Shown: positions 37,256-47,201, numbered from the stretch's first letter. The stretch is DNA of 64,000 nt from Streptococcus urinalis 2285-97 (GCF_000188055.2 NZ_AEUZ02000001.1:1316001-1380000), one strand, 5' to 3'. Notes: generated by a model not told the origin, from the letters alone. A program made the numbers and translations.

Positions 37256-37283
37256 AAAAAGTATCCCACGGGATACTTTTTTT
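37256..37283 (-). terminator. terminator after rpsU
   Basis: GTATCCCACGGGATAC forms an almost loopless stem bounded by A and T runs. It lies just past the rpsU stop and could also stop transcripts from mscL. Confidence 0.85.
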
Positions 37284-37287
37284 GTCT

Positions 37288-37464
37288 TTAGAATTTTTTA
37301 CGTTTGCGAGCTGCTTCTGATTTGCGTTTACGTTTTACTGAAGGTTTTTCGTAGAATTCACGTTTACGTGATTCTTGAAGAGTCCCAGCTTTAGTCACAG
37401 AACGTTTAAAACGACGAAGTGCATCATCTAAAGATTCGTTTTTACGTACGACTGTTTTTGACAT
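37288..37464 (-). CDS. rpsU: 30S ribosomal protein S21
   Basis: A 58-residue S21, an RNA-binding protein of the 30S platform needed for initiation. It starts at [20 protein letters not shown], the classic family N-terminus, with GAGGAGGTG 6-7 bases before; an upstream Met would fall before this ribosome site and is rejected. The lysine/arginine-rich tail is typical. It is transcribed alone here, with its own promoter and terminator, rather than directly joined to dnaG. Confidence 0.97.
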
Positions 37465-37511
37465 GTGTTTCACCTCCTCAAGATATTGTAACATTTTACA
37501 TGTTCCATAAT

Positions 37512-37540
37512 AGGATACCTTTTTATTTTAAAAATGTCAA
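37512..37540 (-). promoter_or_regulatory. rpsU promoter
   Basis: On the minus strand TTGACA (37535-37540), 17 bases, TATCCT (37512-37517). Confidence 0.65.
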
Positions 37541-37564
37541 TATCAATAGAGGCAAAATCATTTT

Positions 37565-38368
37565 TTATTCTGTTGCTTTACCTGTCAATTGAGCAGCATC
37601 TTTTATGTAAGTTTGATACTTATCTGATTTTTTAAGTTTTGTAATAACTTTATCTATACTTTTCTTTAATTTTTTATTCCCTTTTGGGATTGCAATTGCT
37701 TTGGCATCCCCATCACTTACTTTTAAATGAAATGAAGCTTTAGTAATATCACTGTTTTGTGCAATATAGCCTTCAGCTACTGGTCCTTCCAAATCTACTG
37801 CTTGAACATGACCAGTCTTAAGTTCATTTATTGCTTCGCCCATATTAGTAAGTGAAACAATGTTAGCTCCCTTAAATTGTTCTTTTGATAAGGTTTCTTC
37901 GATTGTTCCTTTCAAGACGGCTACTTTCTTACCTTTTAAGCTATCTTTATTGGTATAAGTTGCGCTATCTTTTTTTAGAATTAAAACTGCATTTTCTGTT
38001 TCATAGTATGGTTTTGAAAAATCATAAACTTTTGCACGTTCTTTTGTGTAAGATAATCCTGAAATTGCAATATCTGACTTTTTGGTTTGTAAACTAGATA
38101 AGACATTATTGAAACTCATTGAAGAAAGTTCTAATTTAACACCTAACTCATCCGCAATATTTTGAGCAAGTTCAATATCTGATCCCACAATTTTATCTTT
38201 TCCATTAACTAATGCTTTAAATTCAAAAGGTGCATAGTCTGGACTAACCGCAACTACTATTTTTCCTTTGTCTTTTATTTTATCTTGTAAATCTGTACTC
38301 TTACTTCCACAAGCTGACAATGTGACTAATGTAACTAAAGATACCGCCAATATTATTTTCTTTTTCAT
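37565..38368 (-). CDS. amino-acid ABC transporter substrate-binding lipoprotein (orphan)
   Basis: A 267-residue SBP_bac_3 protein. The lipoprotein signal has the lipobox LSAC (Cys20), after which the mature domain begins with GKIVVAVSPDYAPFEFK (about 34-50), then DIELAQNIADELGVKLEL and DIAISGLSYTKERAKVYDFS, all standard for polar amino-acid receptors. No permease or ATPase gene lies next to it: malP follows and rpsU precedes. It must share a transporter encoded elsewhere. The ligand is unknown. Upstream of the start I see no clear riboswitch or T-box. Confidence 0.9.
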   Translation of the reverse strand: MKKKIILAVSLVTLVTLSACGSKSTDLQDKIKDKGKIVVAVSPDYAPFEFKALVNGKDKIVGSDIELAQNIADELGVKLELSSMSFNNVLSSLQTKKSDIAISGLSYTKERAKVYDFSKPYYETENAVLILKKDSATYTNKDSLKGKKVAVLKGTIEETLSKEQFKGANIVSLTNMGEAINELKTGHVQAVDLEGPVAEGYIAQNSDITKASFHLKVSDGDAKAIAIPKGNKKLKKSIDKVITKLKKSDKYQTYIKDAAQLTGKATE

Positions 38369-38443
38369 ATTTATAATTATTCCTTTTTATTGATAAAAAT
38401 AATATCAATGTATTTTTATTCATATGTCAACCTTTTTTGTATA

Positions 38444-38476
38444 AAAAAACTTGATTAAATTTAATCAAGTTTTCTT
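38444..38476 (-). terminator. terminator after glycogen/maltodextrin phosphorylase
   Basis: AAAACTTGATTAAATTTAATCAAGTTTT is a near-perfect palindrome followed by more T on the minus strand. Confidence 0.85.
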
Positions 38477-38480
38477 TTCG

Positions 38481-40745
38481 TTAGTTTGAATGCCAGATTT
38501 CATCATTATATTGTTCAATAGTACGGTCAGATGAGAAGAAGCCAGATTTTGCAATATTATTAACGACTTTAGTCATCCATTTTTCTTGGTCTTCATAGTC
38601 TGCTAACATTTGTTCTTTTATAGCTACGTATTCATCAAGGTCAATCAATGTCATAAACCAGTCTTTATTAATTAACTCTTGATAGAGACGTTCTAAACGT
38701 TCTTTATTTCCAAGTGATACCAAATCATCACTAACAATAAAGTCAACTGCTTCTTTTATAAGTTCATTGTTTTCATAATAATCTCTTGAGACATATGAAC
38801 CATTTGCATAAAGATCGATAATGGTATCAGAATCTTTACCAAATGTATAAATATTATATCGTCCTGCAAGTTCTGCAATTTCAACGTTAGCACCATCCAT
38901 TGTTCCCAATGTTAGAGCACCATTTAGCATAAATTTCATATTACCTGTTCCAGATGCCTCCTTAGAAGCAAGAGAAATTTGTTCTGAAATGTCTGTTGCA
39001 GGAATTAAGTGTTCAGCGACTGTCACATTATAATTTTCAACTAGATGAACATTTAAGTATGGGCTAACTTGTGGATCATTGTTAATCAATTCAGATAAGC
39101 ATAAAATAAGATGAATGATATCTTGTGCAATGATATATGCCGGAGCTGCTTTACCACCAAAAATCACAGTAATTTTACGTTTTGGTAAGTTTCCTTTTTT
39201 AATATCAAGGTATTTATGAATAACATACAAGGCATTCATTTGTTGGCGTTTGTATTCATGGAAACGTTTGATTTGTGTATCAATAATTGAGTTTTCATCT
39301 AGATCAATACCCTTATTATCTTTCAAATAACGTTTTAAGGCTAATTTATTTTGATGCTTAATAGCTGATAAGTGTTGATGAACGGATTGATCATCTGCAA
39401 AAGCTAATAATTTTTCCAATTTTGTTGCATCGGTTAAGTAGTCATCACCAATCAATTCTTTAATATAATCTGCTAAATCTTGGTTAGCAAATTCCAACCA
39501 ACGACGGAAAGTAATTCCGTTTGTTTTATTATTAAATTTATCTGGGTAAATGTCATAAAAAGCCTTTAATTCACTATTTTTCAAAATATCAGTGTGCAAA
39601 GCAGCTACACCATTGACGCTTGTTGCAAAGTGAATATCCATATGAGCCATATGAACTCTTCCAGACTCATCAATGATTTGAACACGAGAATCGTTATACT
39701 TAGCTTTTATCAATTCATTTAATTTTTCAATAATGAGAACTAAGTGTGGAACAACTTCATTCAAGTAATCTAATGGCCATTTTTCTAGTGCTTCCGCTAA
39801 GATCGTATGATTAGTGTAACCAATCATTTGTTCCACGATAGATACTGCTTCTTCAAAGGAAATGGTATGTTTCTCAGTCAATAAGCGAATCAATTCTGGA
39901 ATAACCATTGATGGATGTGTATCATTAATTTGAACATAGGCATATTCAGCTAAATCATGTAGGTTTGAACCTCTTTCAATTGCCTCGTCAATCAGTAATT
40001 GCGCAGCATTTGAAACCATAAAATACTGTTGATAAATACGTAACAATTCACCATTAAGGTCTGAATCATCAGGATACAAGAAAAGTGTTAAATTCTTTTT
40101 GATTTCAGTTTTATCAAAGGAAATACCATCTTTAATAAGACCATAATCAACACCTTCTATATCAAAAAGATTTAAATAATTTTTAGTGTTTCGGTTATAG
40201 CCTAAGACATCAATGCGATCTAGACGTGATTTTAAGATGAAGTTTTTAAATGGAACATCATACGAAATATCAGTTGGTACTAACCAAGAATCTGATTCAA
40301 TCCAATAGTTTGGTTCAGCATCTTGTTGATTATTTTTAAAAACTTGTTTAAATAACCCACAGTGGTAATTTAAGCCAACGCCTTCACCATTAATTCCTAA
40401 AGTTGACATTGAATCAATGAAACAAGATGCGAGACGGCCCAAGCCACCATTACCTAAAGATGGTTCTAATTCAACATCTTCAATTTCAGAAATGGATTTT
40501 CCTGCCTCTTCAAGTTCTTTTTTGATGTCTTTGTAAATACCCAAATTAATAAGATTATTTGATAATAATTTTCCTATTAAAAATTCAGCAGAAATATAAT
40601 AAACTTTACGTTTAGCAGTATTTTTTTCTTTATGACTTGCTTCTTCTTTTACAAAATCTAATAATGAAAGATAAATTTCTTCATTACTTGCCTCTTTTAA
40701 TGTTTTACCTAGTTTTGTTTCAGCAAATGTTGTAAAGGTTGACAT
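38481..40745 (-). CDS. malP: maltodextrin/glycogen phosphorylase
   Basis: A 754-residue GT35 phosphorylase that releases glucose-1-phosphate from alpha-1,4-glucans. The PLP lysine is in [20 protein letters not shown] (about 595-615); [17 protein letters not shown] (about 96-112) marks the N-terminal domain. At about 750 residues it is the short bacterial MalP form without a glycogen-binding extension. It follows malQ by 21 bases and the pair is under the MalR-controlled malQ promoter. GlgP is the alternative symbol. Confidence 0.95.
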   Translation of the reverse strand: MSTFTTFAETKLGKTLKEASNEEIYLSLLDFVKEEASHKEKNTAKRKVYYISAEFLIGKLLSNNLINLGIYKDIKKELEEAGKSISEIEDVELEPSLGNGGLGRLASCFIDSMSTLGINGEGVGLNYHCGLFKQVFKNNQQDAEPNYWIESDSWLVPTDISYDVPFKNFILKSRLDRIDVLGYNRNTKNYLNLFDIEGVDYGLIKDGISFDKTEIKKNLTLFLYPDDSDLNGELLRIYQQYFMVSNAAQLLIDEAIERGSNLHDLAEYAYVQINDTHPSMVIPELIRLLTEKHTISFEEAVSIVEQMIGYTNHTILAEALEKWPLDYLNEVVPHLVLIIEKLNELIKAKYNDSRVQIIDESGRVHMAHMDIHFATSVNGVAALHTDILKNSELKAFYDIYPDKFNNKTNGITFRRWLEFANQDLADYIKELIGDDYLTDATKLEKLLAFADDQSVHQHLSAIKHQNKLALKRYLKDNKGIDLDENSIIDTQIKRFHEYKRQQMNALYVIHKYLDIKKGNLPKRKITVIFGGKAAPAYIIAQDIIHLILCLSELINNDPQVSPYLNVHLVENYNVTVAEHLIPATDISEQISLASKEASGTGNMKFMLNGALTLGTMDGANVEIAELAGRYNIYTFGKDSDTIIDLYANGSYVSRDYYENNELIKEAVDFIVSDDLVSLGNKERLERLYQELINKDWFMTLIDLDEYVAIKEQMLADYEDQEKWMTKVVNNIAKSGFFSSDRTIEQYNDEIWHSN

Positions 40746-40766
40746 GATTTCCTCTTTCTTGTTTTC

Positions 40767-42272
40767 CTATTTATTTTCTGTTGCAATTCTACCATATAGT
40801 GCTGTAATCTCTTTTAAAAATGATTTTGTTTCACTTGAAATATCTTCTGAAAGCATGCGCCACTGCCAATTACCACCAACTGTAGATGGTCTGTTCATGC
40901 GGCTTTCTTCTGGTTTATCAAGGAGGTCTTGCATTGAGATTATAGCTGTGTTACTTGCTGTTGAAAATAATAATTTCAACATAACTTGATTTATAGCTTG
41001 GTCTTTTCGTCTATTAGTATAATTATTGACAAAATCCTGTTGTTCTTTGTCAAGATTATTATACCAACCATTAATAACTTCATTATCATGTGTTCCAAGA
41101 TAAGCTACACTATTTGGAACACATCTAAAAGCAATATCAATACTCTTAGCTTTGACATCAAAGTAACCAAATTGGAGCACTTTCATTCCTGGAAATCCAG
41201 TATCATATAAAAGTTGTCTTGCTTTTTCATCAATATTTCCTAAATCCTCAGCAATTATTGGTAAATCACCTAGTTCTTCTTTAATAACTTTAAAAAGTTC
41301 ATAACCTGGTCCAGGTAGCCACTGTCCAACTTTTGCTATCTCAGCATCTCCTGCAACTTCCCAAAAGTCTGAGAAGCCTTTGAAGTGATCAATTCTCAAG
41401 ATATCATAAAGTTTGAAACTTTCTTTGATACGGTAAACCCACCATTGGTAGTTACTTTCTTTGTGGTTTTGCCAATCATAGATTGGATTACCCCAAAGCT
41501 GTCCTGTATCACTAAAATCATCTGCAGGAACACCTGCTACAAATAATGGGTTTTTATTTTCATCAACTTTAAACAATTCTGGCATGGTCCAAACTTCAAC
41601 ACTATCCGCTGACACATATATTGGCATATCTCCGATGATTTCAATACCATTTTCATTTGCATAAGTCTTTAAAGCCAACCATTGCTTGTTAAAGAAATAT
41701 TGAACGACTTTGTGATAAGTGATTTCTTTTTTTAATTTTTGACGATAAGTGGCCAATGCAAGCTCTGAGCGATTAACAAGATTTAAATCATCCCATTCTT
41801 GCAAGGATTTATTGCCAAAAAATTCTTTAAATGCCATAAATTCAGCATAATCAGCTAACCAAGTTGCTTCTTCTTCAAAAGCTTCAAGTAAGGTTCTATT
41901 TTTAGCAATAGTCAAAAAGTTTGAGACAGCCTTCTCAAGAATAGGTCTTCTTGCTTCAAATATCAATTCATAATCGACACTTTCAATATCACTACCAAAA
42001 TCAACATCTTGAAAGTCACTTTTCACTAATAAACCATCCTTAACTAGCAAATCAAAATCAATAAAATGAGTATTTCCAGCTACAGCAGAAAAAGATTGAT
42101 AAGGAGAATCTCCATAACTAGTGGGTGATAAAGGCAAAATTTGCCAATAAGACTGTTTTGTTTCCTTTAAAAAATCAACAAATTGATAGGCTTCTTTCCC
42201 AAAAGTTCCAATTCCAAATTGACCAGGCAAAGAACTGATGTGCATCAAGATACCACTTGCACGTTTTTCCAT
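40767..42272 (-). CDS. malQ: 4-alpha-glucanotransferase (amylomaltase)
   Basis: A 501-residue GH77 enzyme that disproportionates maltodextrins, feeding MalP. Family motifs include ILMHISSLPG (about 8), PTSYGDSPYQSFSA (about 46), the nucleophile region LRIDHFKGF (about 290), acid/base IIAEDLGNID (about 340) and GTHDNEV (about 390). Start is placed at MEKRASGIL, 6 bases after GGAG; the longer in-frame version would run back through the promoter. First gene of malQ-malP. Confidence 0.95.
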   Translation of the reverse strand: MEKRASGILMHISSLPGQFGIGTFGKEAYQFVDFLKETKQSYWQILPLSPTSYGDSPYQSFSAVAGNTHFIDFDLLVKDGLLVKSDFQDVDFGSDIESVDYELIFEARRPILEKAVSNFLTIAKNRTLLEAFEEEATWLADYAEFMAFKEFFGNKSLQEWDDLNLVNRSELALATYRQKLKKEITYHKVVQYFFNKQWLALKTYANENGIEIIGDMPIYVSADSVEVWTMPELFKVDENKNPLFVAGVPADDFSDTGQLWGNPIYDWQNHKESNYQWWVYRIKESFKLYDILRIDHFKGFSDFWEVAGDAEIAKVGQWLPGPGYELFKVIKEELGDLPIIAEDLGNIDEKARQLLYDTGFPGMKVLQFGYFDVKAKSIDIAFRCVPNSVAYLGTHDNEVINGWYNNLDKEQQDFVNNYTNRRKDQAINQVMLKLLFSTASNTAIISMQDLLDKPEESRMNRPSTVGGNWQWRMLSEDISSETKSFLKEITALYGRIATENK

Positions 42273-42304
42273 CATACACTCCTTAAATTTCAAATATCTG
42301 AAGA

Positions 42305-42336
42305 AATTATAACGCAACCGCTTGCGTAAGTCAATC
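42305..42336 (-). promoter_or_regulatory. malQP promoter with MalR operator as spacer
   Basis: On the minus strand TTGACT, 17 bases, TATAAT. The whole spacer holds the imperfect palindrome ACGCAAGCGGTTGCGT (42313-42328), a LacI-family-type operator. MalR, encoded just upstream, is the obvious ligand; CcpA is possible because the site resembles a cre. Confidence 0.8.
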
Positions 42337-42350
42337 ATTTTTCCAAAAAA

Positions 42351-42379
42351 ATAGAAAGACTAGATTTTTCTAGACTTTC
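42351..42379 (-). terminator. terminator after malR
   Basis: AGAAAGTCTAGAAAAATCTAGTCTTTCT followed by ATTTTTTT on the minus strand; stem with one mismatch. Confidence 0.85.
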
Positions 42380-43404
42380 TATTCAGCATGATTAATATCT
42401 CTGACACTTTCTCTTTCTTTCAAGGTAAATGGGACAAAGATTTTTTGATTGAGACTTTCTTTTGGCTTTTTGATAATTTCAATTAATCGACTAAAACTTG
42501 TTCTACCAAGATTATCAACATTGATATCAAAAGTCGTTAAATAGGGATGAATTAGTTTTGAGTAAGTGGAATTATTAAAAGTAATGATTGAGATGTCACC
42601 TGGAACTTTTAATTGGTAGAAGGATAGTAATTGCATTATCCTAACGGATATAACATCACCAATCACAATGAGTGCCGTTGCTTTAGTTTCTTGTATTGTT
42701 TGAAGTAATTCTTCAATTAAAATAGGATCTTTTCGATCAAAAAGTAACATTGGCATACTCTCTAAGCCTAATTTCAGCGTTCCTTTTAAATAGCCAATAT
42801 ACCTTTCTGAGGCCACCTCAGAATTTAAATCATCTGTAATAAATAAAATACGATGATGACCTTTTTCGTAGAGAAAATCCACTGCTGTTTTAGCCATTAG
42901 TTGATTATCATTATCAATATAGGTAATTTTATTTTCATCACCTTCAGGTGCACCTACAATGACAAAAGGAATCTCGTTAGACATGAGATACTGCCTAACC
43001 GGATCTTTTTGATCGGAATATAATATGATAAAGCCATCAACACGTTTTTGCCGATACATTAACTTTACCTGATCTTCTAAATCTTGAAGTGACATACCAG
43101 TGGCGATAGATACTGTAAAATCTTGCTTTTTAGCTTCATCAGTAATGGTAGATAAAATTTCCATAAAAAAAGGTTCACTTAAACGGTCCGAAAAGATAAT
43201 AGGTGGAAAGACAATTCCAATATTATGAGTTAATCCGCTTGCAAGCATTTGCGCAGCAGCATTAGGAACATAGCCTAATTCTTCCATTGCTTTTCGAACA
43301 GTTTCTTTTGTTTTTTGAGAGATAGAATGATTATCTTTTAATACCCGACTAACAGTTGACGGATTCACGCCAGCTCTTGCCGCAACATCTTTAATGGTTA
43401 CCAT
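42379..43404 (-). CDS. malR: LacI-family maltodextrin repressor
   Basis: A 341-residue LacI/GalR regulator. The N-terminal helix-turn-helix and hinge are IKDVAARAGVNPSTVSRVL (residues 4-22) and NAAAQMLASGLTHNIGIV (about 48-65), followed by a periplasmic-binding-like domain to the end. It lies between malQP and the divergent malXFG genes and both promoters carry matching palindromes, so its role as their repressor, released by maltose or maltotriose, is strongly suggested. This matches MalR of S. pneumoniae. Confidence 0.93.
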   Translation of the reverse strand: MVTIKDVAARAGVNPSTVSRVLKDNHSISQKTKETVRKAMEELGYVPNAAAQMLASGLTHNIGIVFPPIIFSDRLSEPFFMEILSTITDEAKKQDFTVSIATGMSLQDLEDQVKLMYRQKRVDGFIILYSDQKDPVRQYLMSNEIPFVIVGAPEGDENKITYIDNDNQLMAKTAVDFLYEKGHHRILFITDDLNSEVASERYIGYLKGTLKLGLESMPMLLFDRKDPILIEELLQTIQETKATALIVIGDVISVRIMQLLSFYQLKVPGDISIITFNNSTYSKLIHPYLTTFDINVDNLGRTSFSRLIEIIKKPKESLNQKIFVPFTLKERESVRDINHAE

Positions 43405-43506
43405 CTAATTACCTAGTTTTTTCTATTTTTATGTGTTTTTTTCATTATACAGCTTCTCCTTTTATTTGCCAACTTTAAATAAAATTTTCTTTTTTTTAAA
43501 AAAAGC

Positions 43507-43535
43507 TTGACATTTTCTGCAAGCGATTGCATAAT
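43507..43535 (+). promoter_or_regulatory. malX promoter with MalR operator
   Basis: TTGACA (43507-43512), 17 bases, CATAAT (43530-43535). The palindrome TGCAAGCGATTGCA (43518-43531) occupies the spacer and reaches the -10. It shares the GCAAGCG...TTGC core with the malQ operator. Confidence 0.75.
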
Positions 43536-43572
43536 ATAGTTGTAAGTAATACAACTTAGGAGGAAATTAGCT

Positions 43573-44814
43573 ATGAAATCATGGCAAAAATTTATCGCTA
43601 GCAGTGCAAGTGTAGTCCTTGCTAGTACGCTTTTAGTCACTTATGGATCTGAACAAGTCAAAGCAGAATCATCATCTTCTAAAACGATTAAACTTTGGGT
43701 ACCAACAGGTGCCAAATCGTCTTACAAAAAAACAGTTAAGAAATTTGAAAAAGATTCTGGTTATAAAGTAAAAATAGTTGAATCTGAAGATCCAAAAGCA
43801 CAAGAAAAAATTAAAAAAGATGCTTCAACTGCTGCTGATGTTTTCTCTCTACCACATGATCAATTAGGTCAATTAGTAGAATCTGGTACGATCCAAGAAG
43901 TTCCTTCAAAATTTACAAAAGAAATTAAAGCCAATGATACAGAACAAGCTGTTCTTGGTGCTCAATACAAAGGTAAAACTTATGGATTCCCATTTGGTAT
44001 TGAATCTCAAGTTCTTTACTATAATAAATCAAAATTATCTGCTGAAGACTTAGCAACATATGAGACAATTACATCAAAATCAACATTTGGTGGAACATTT
44101 AAACAAGCTAATGCTTACGCTACTGGTCCATTATTCTTATCAGTTGGTGATACTCTTTTTGGTAAAGACGGTGAAGACGCAAAAGGAACTAACTGGGGTA
44201 ATGATAAAGGCGTTGCGGTTCTTAAATGGATTGCAGATCAAAAAAATAATAAAGGATTCGTTAGCTTAGATGCCAACAATGTAATGTCTAAATTTGGCGA
44301 TGGGTCAGTTGCTTCATTTGAATCAGGTCCTTGGGACTACTCAGCTGCTGAAAAAGCTGTTGGTAAAGACAACTTAGGTGTTGCGGTATATCCAAAAATC
44401 ACTATTGGTGGTGAAAGTGTTCAACAAAAAGCATTCTTAGGTGTAAAATTATATGCCGTTAACCAAGCTCCTGCAAAAGGGAATACAAAACGTATTGCTG
44501 CTAGCTACAAATTAGCTTCATACTTAACAAATGCTGACAGTCAAAAGAACCAATTCAAAACACGTAACATCGTTCCTGCCAATAAAGAAGTCCAATCTTC
44601 AAGTGATGTTCAATCTAATGAACTCGCAAAAACAGTTATTAAAATGGGTTCTTCTTCAGACTATACAGTTGTTATGCCAAAACTTAGTCAAATGGGAACA
44701 TTCTGGACAGAAAGTGCTGCTATCTTAAGTGATGCTTACAATGGTAAAATAAAAGAATCTGACTATCTCTCTAAATTAAAACAATTTGATAAGGATATTG
44801 CAGAAGCAAAATAA
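43573..44814 (+). CDS. malX: maltodextrin ABC transporter substrate-binding protein, lipobox cysteine missing
   Basis: A 413-residue family-1 solute-binding protein (MalX/MalE) for maltose and maltodextrins, with a type I fold: KTIKLWVPTGAKSSYKKTV at the mature start, VFSLPHDQLGQLVESG, and the SFESGPWDYSAAEKAVGKDN segment near 250. The signal region ends LLVTYGS, where Gram-positive homologues have LLxxCGS: Tyr24 (codon TAT, 43642-43644) replaces the lipid-modified Cys. Without it the protein may be cut after VKA (residues 29-31) and released, or stay tethered by the signal. It has a strong promoter with a MalR operator and GGAGG ribosome site. Also called malE. Confidence 0.93.
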   Translation: MKSWQKFIASSASVVLASTLLVTYGSEQVKAESSSSKTIKLWVPTGAKSSYKKTVKKFEKDSGYKVKIVESEDPKAQEKIKKDASTAADVFSLPHDQLGQLVESGTIQEVPSKFTKEIKANDTEQAVLGAQYKGKTYGFPFGIESQVLYYNKSKLSAEDLATYETITSKSTFGGTFKQANAYATGPLFLSVGDTLFGKDGEDAKGTNWGNDKGVAVLKWIADQKNNKGFVSLDANNVMSKFGDGSVASFESGPWDYSAAEKAVGKDNLGVAVYPKITIGGESVQQKAFLGVKLYAVNQAPAKGNTKRIAASYKLASYLTNADSQKNQFKTRNIVPANKEVQSSSDVQSNELAKTVIKMGSSSDYTVVMPKLSQMGTFWTESAAILSDAYNGKIKESDYLSKLKQFDKDIAEAK

Positions 44815-45018
44815 TTTCTTAAAATCATTGATAAGAAATTAGTAGTCTTATATGTACTCATTTACTGGGAGTGAACTTAGCTCTATCATCAAAAATGATT
44901 TGGGTTAGGGCACTCCCACTTATTTTAGAAGTGGCTCTGTGTTACTTAAGTTCTTATGTTACTAAAAATTTACGTAACATATAGCTCTCATCGAATTTAT
45001 ATAAAAAGGGGATTATTT
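44815..45018 (+). promoter_or_regulatory. malX-malF intercistronic region with competing hairpins
   Basis: The 204-base gap contains GGGAGTG (44867-44873) pairing with CACTCCC (44911-44917) around a smaller ATCAT/ATGAT stem, and CCACT (44916-44920) pairing with AGTGG (44930-44934), which would compete with the first. No T run follows, so it is more likely a processing or stability element that keeps malX mRNA above malFG than a full terminator. Function is inferred. Confidence 0.4.
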
Positions 45019-46365
45019 ATGACTCAACAAGTCACTGTACCAGAAGCTTTTAAAAAAGGTGGTATGGACATTAAATTATCAGCTCTCATTATGGGGTTCG
45101 CAAACTTCGCCAATAAGCAATTTACAAAAGGTTTTCTTTTTTTAGCTAGTGAAATTATCTTTCTCATTGCCTTTGTTACTCAAGTTATCCCATCATTGCA
45201 TGGACTAATCACACTTGGTACCCATACACAAGGTATGGTCAATAAAAAAGTCGATGGTATCACTATTCAAGTCGCTGTTGATGGTGACAATTCAATGTTG
45301 ATGCTTATTTTTGGCTTAGCATCTATCATTTTTTGTTTAGTTTTTGCTTACATTTATTGGTGTAATCTAAAAAGTGCTCGGCATCTATATGAGCTCAAAG
45401 AAAATGGTGAAAAAATTCCAACTTTTAAGGAAGATTTCATGACATTAACTAATGGCCGTTTTCATATGACACTCATGGCTGTTCCTTTAATTGGTGTTCT
45501 TTTATTTACTATACTACCTTTAGTTTATATGATTTGTATAGCCTTCACGAGCTTTGATCATAACCATCTACCACCTAAGTCACTTTTTGATTGGGTCGGA
45601 TTGAAAAACTTTACTAATATTTTTAGTGGTCGTATGGCTGGAACTTTCTTTCCAGTTTTCTCCTGGACACTGATTTGGGCAATATTTGCAACAGCTACAA
45701 CCTTTTTCTTTGGTATTGTCTTAGCATTGCTAATTAATACCAAAGGTTTAAAATTAAAAAAATTATGGCGTACTATTTTTGTTATTACAATTGCTGTACC
45801 ACAGTTTATCTCATTATTAATTATGAGAAACTTGCTTAATGATGAAGGTCCTGTAAATGCACTCTTAATGAAAACTGGATTATTACATCATCCAATGCCA
45901 TTCTTATCAGACCCACTTTGGGCAAAATTCTCAATTATTTTTGTCAATATGTGGATTGGTATCCCATTCACAATGCTTGTAGCTACTGGTATCATTATGA
46001 ATCTACCAAGTGAGCAAATTGAAGCTGCAGAAATTGATGGCGCAAGTAAATTCCAAGTTTTCAAATCAATCACTTTCCCTCAAATTTTATTGATTATGAC
46101 ACCAAATCTAATCCAACAATTTATTGGAAATATCAATAACTTCAATGTTATTTACCTACTTACAGGTGGTGGTCCTACTAATTCTCACTATTATCAAGCA
46201 GGAACAACTGACCTATTGGTAACTTGGTTGTATAAATTAACACTTACTGCTGCTGACTACAATCTTGCATCAGTCATTGGTATTCTTATCTTCGCTGTTT
46301 CAGCTATCTTTAGTTTATTAGCCTATACTCGTACAGCATCATACAAGGAAGGAGCTGCAAAATAA
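45019..46365 (+). CDS. malF: maltodextrin ABC transporter permease (MalF/MalC)
   Basis: A 448-residue permease with about eight transmembrane segments. The N-terminal 160 residues hold two extra helices and a loop (VDGDNSM region), and the binding-protein-dependent core follows. The EAA loop is EQIEAAEIDGASKFQVFKSI (about 335-354). Start is set at MTQQVTVPEAFKKGG, 8 bases after AAAAGGGG; a longer in-frame start has no ribosome site. It overlaps malG by one base. Streptococcal literature also calls it malC. The ATPase (MsmK-type) is not in the window. Confidence 0.93.
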   Translation: MTQQVTVPEAFKKGGMDIKLSALIMGFANFANKQFTKGFLFLASEIIFLIAFVTQVIPSLHGLITLGTHTQGMVNKKVDGITIQVAVDGDNSMLMLIFGLASIIFCLVFAYIYWCNLKSARHLYELKENGEKIPTFKEDFMTLTNGRFHMTLMAVPLIGVLLFTILPLVYMICIAFTSFDHNHLPPKSLFDWVGLKNFTNIFSGRMAGTFFPVFSWTLIWAIFATATTFFFGIVLALLINTKGLKLKKLWRTIFVITIAVPQFISLLIMRNLLNDEGPVNALLMKTGLLHHPMPFLSDPLWAKFSIIFVNMWIGIPFTMLVATGIIMNLPSEQIEAAEIDGASKFQVFKSITFPQILLIMTPNLIQQFIGNINNFNVIYLLTGGGPTNSHYYQAGTTDLLVTWLYKLTLTAADYNLASVIGILIFAVSAIFSLLAYTRTASYKEGAAK

Positions 46366-47201
46366 TGAAAAACAAAAAACGTTTACAACTTGGTTTTGTC
46401 TATACTCTTCTGATTGTGTTGTCTGTAATTTGGCTTTTTCCAATAGCTTGGGTTATCTTGACAAGCTTCCGTGGTGAAGGTACTGCATATGTCAATTATT
46501 TCATTCCTAAGACATTCACTCTAGACAACTACACCAAATTATTTACAAATCATTCTTTCCCATTCGGACAATGGTTCTTAAATACTTTTATTGTAGCTAC
46601 TTTTACATGTATTATTTCAACATTTATTACTGTTGCAATGGCTTATTCATTAAGTCGAATTAAATTTAAGTTTCGTAATCGCTTTTTAAAACTAGCACTT
46701 GTTCTAAATATGTTCCCTGGTTTCATGAGTATGATTGCTGTTTATTATATTCTAAAAGCATTAGGTTTAACACAAACATTAACTGCTTTGGTACTTGTTT
46801 ATTCAGCTGGTGCGGCACTTGGATTTTATATCGCTAAAGGATTCTTTGATACTATCCCCTATTCTTTAGATGAATCTGCAATGATTGATGGCGCTACACG
46901 AATGGATATTTTCTTTAAGATAACGTTACCACTATCAAAACCAATTATCGTCTATACTGCTCTTCTTGCCTTTATGGGACCTTGGGTGGACTTTATCTTT
47001 GCACAAGTCATTTTAGGTGATGCGACAAGCAAATACACAGTTGCAATTGGCCTATTTTCAATGTTACAACCAGATACTATTAACGATTGGTTTATGGCAT
47101 TCACTGCTGGTTCCGTCCTTATTGCCATTCCTATTACTATTCTATTCATGTTTATGCAAAAATATTATGTTGAAGGAATCACTGGTGGATCAGTTAAATA
47201 A
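46365..47201 (+). CDS. malG: maltodextrin ABC transporter permease (MalG/MalD)
   Basis: A 278-residue permease with six transmembrane segments and the EAA loop DESAMIDGATRMDIFFKITL (about 173-192). It pairs with MalF as the membrane channel. Its ATG shares one base with the malF stop. Its last 12 bases are overlapped on the other strand by the extended dltD frame. S. pneumoniae literature calls it malD. Confidence 0.93.
   Translation: MKNKKRLQLGFVYTLLIVLSVIWLFPIAWVILTSFRGEGTAYVNYFIPKTFTLDNYTKLFTNHSFPFGQWFLNTFIVATFTCIISTFITVAMAYSLSRIKFKFRNRFLKLALVLNMFPGFMSMIAVYYILKALGLTQTLTALVLVYSAGAALGFYIAKGFFDTIPYSLDESAMIDGATRMDIFFKITLPLSKPIIVYTALLAFMGPWVDFIFAQVILGDATSKYTVAIGLFSMLQPDTINDWFMAFTAGSVLIAIPITILFMFMQKYYVEGITGGSVK

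Noticed and set aside
37565..38368. Part of a complete amino-acid ABC transporter locus
   Set aside because: No permease or ATPase gene is adjacent; glnPQ is 16 kb away and has its own binding domains.
43413..43640. Minus-strand frame across the malX promoter
   Set aside because: It covers the promoter, operator and start of malX and has no ribosome site.
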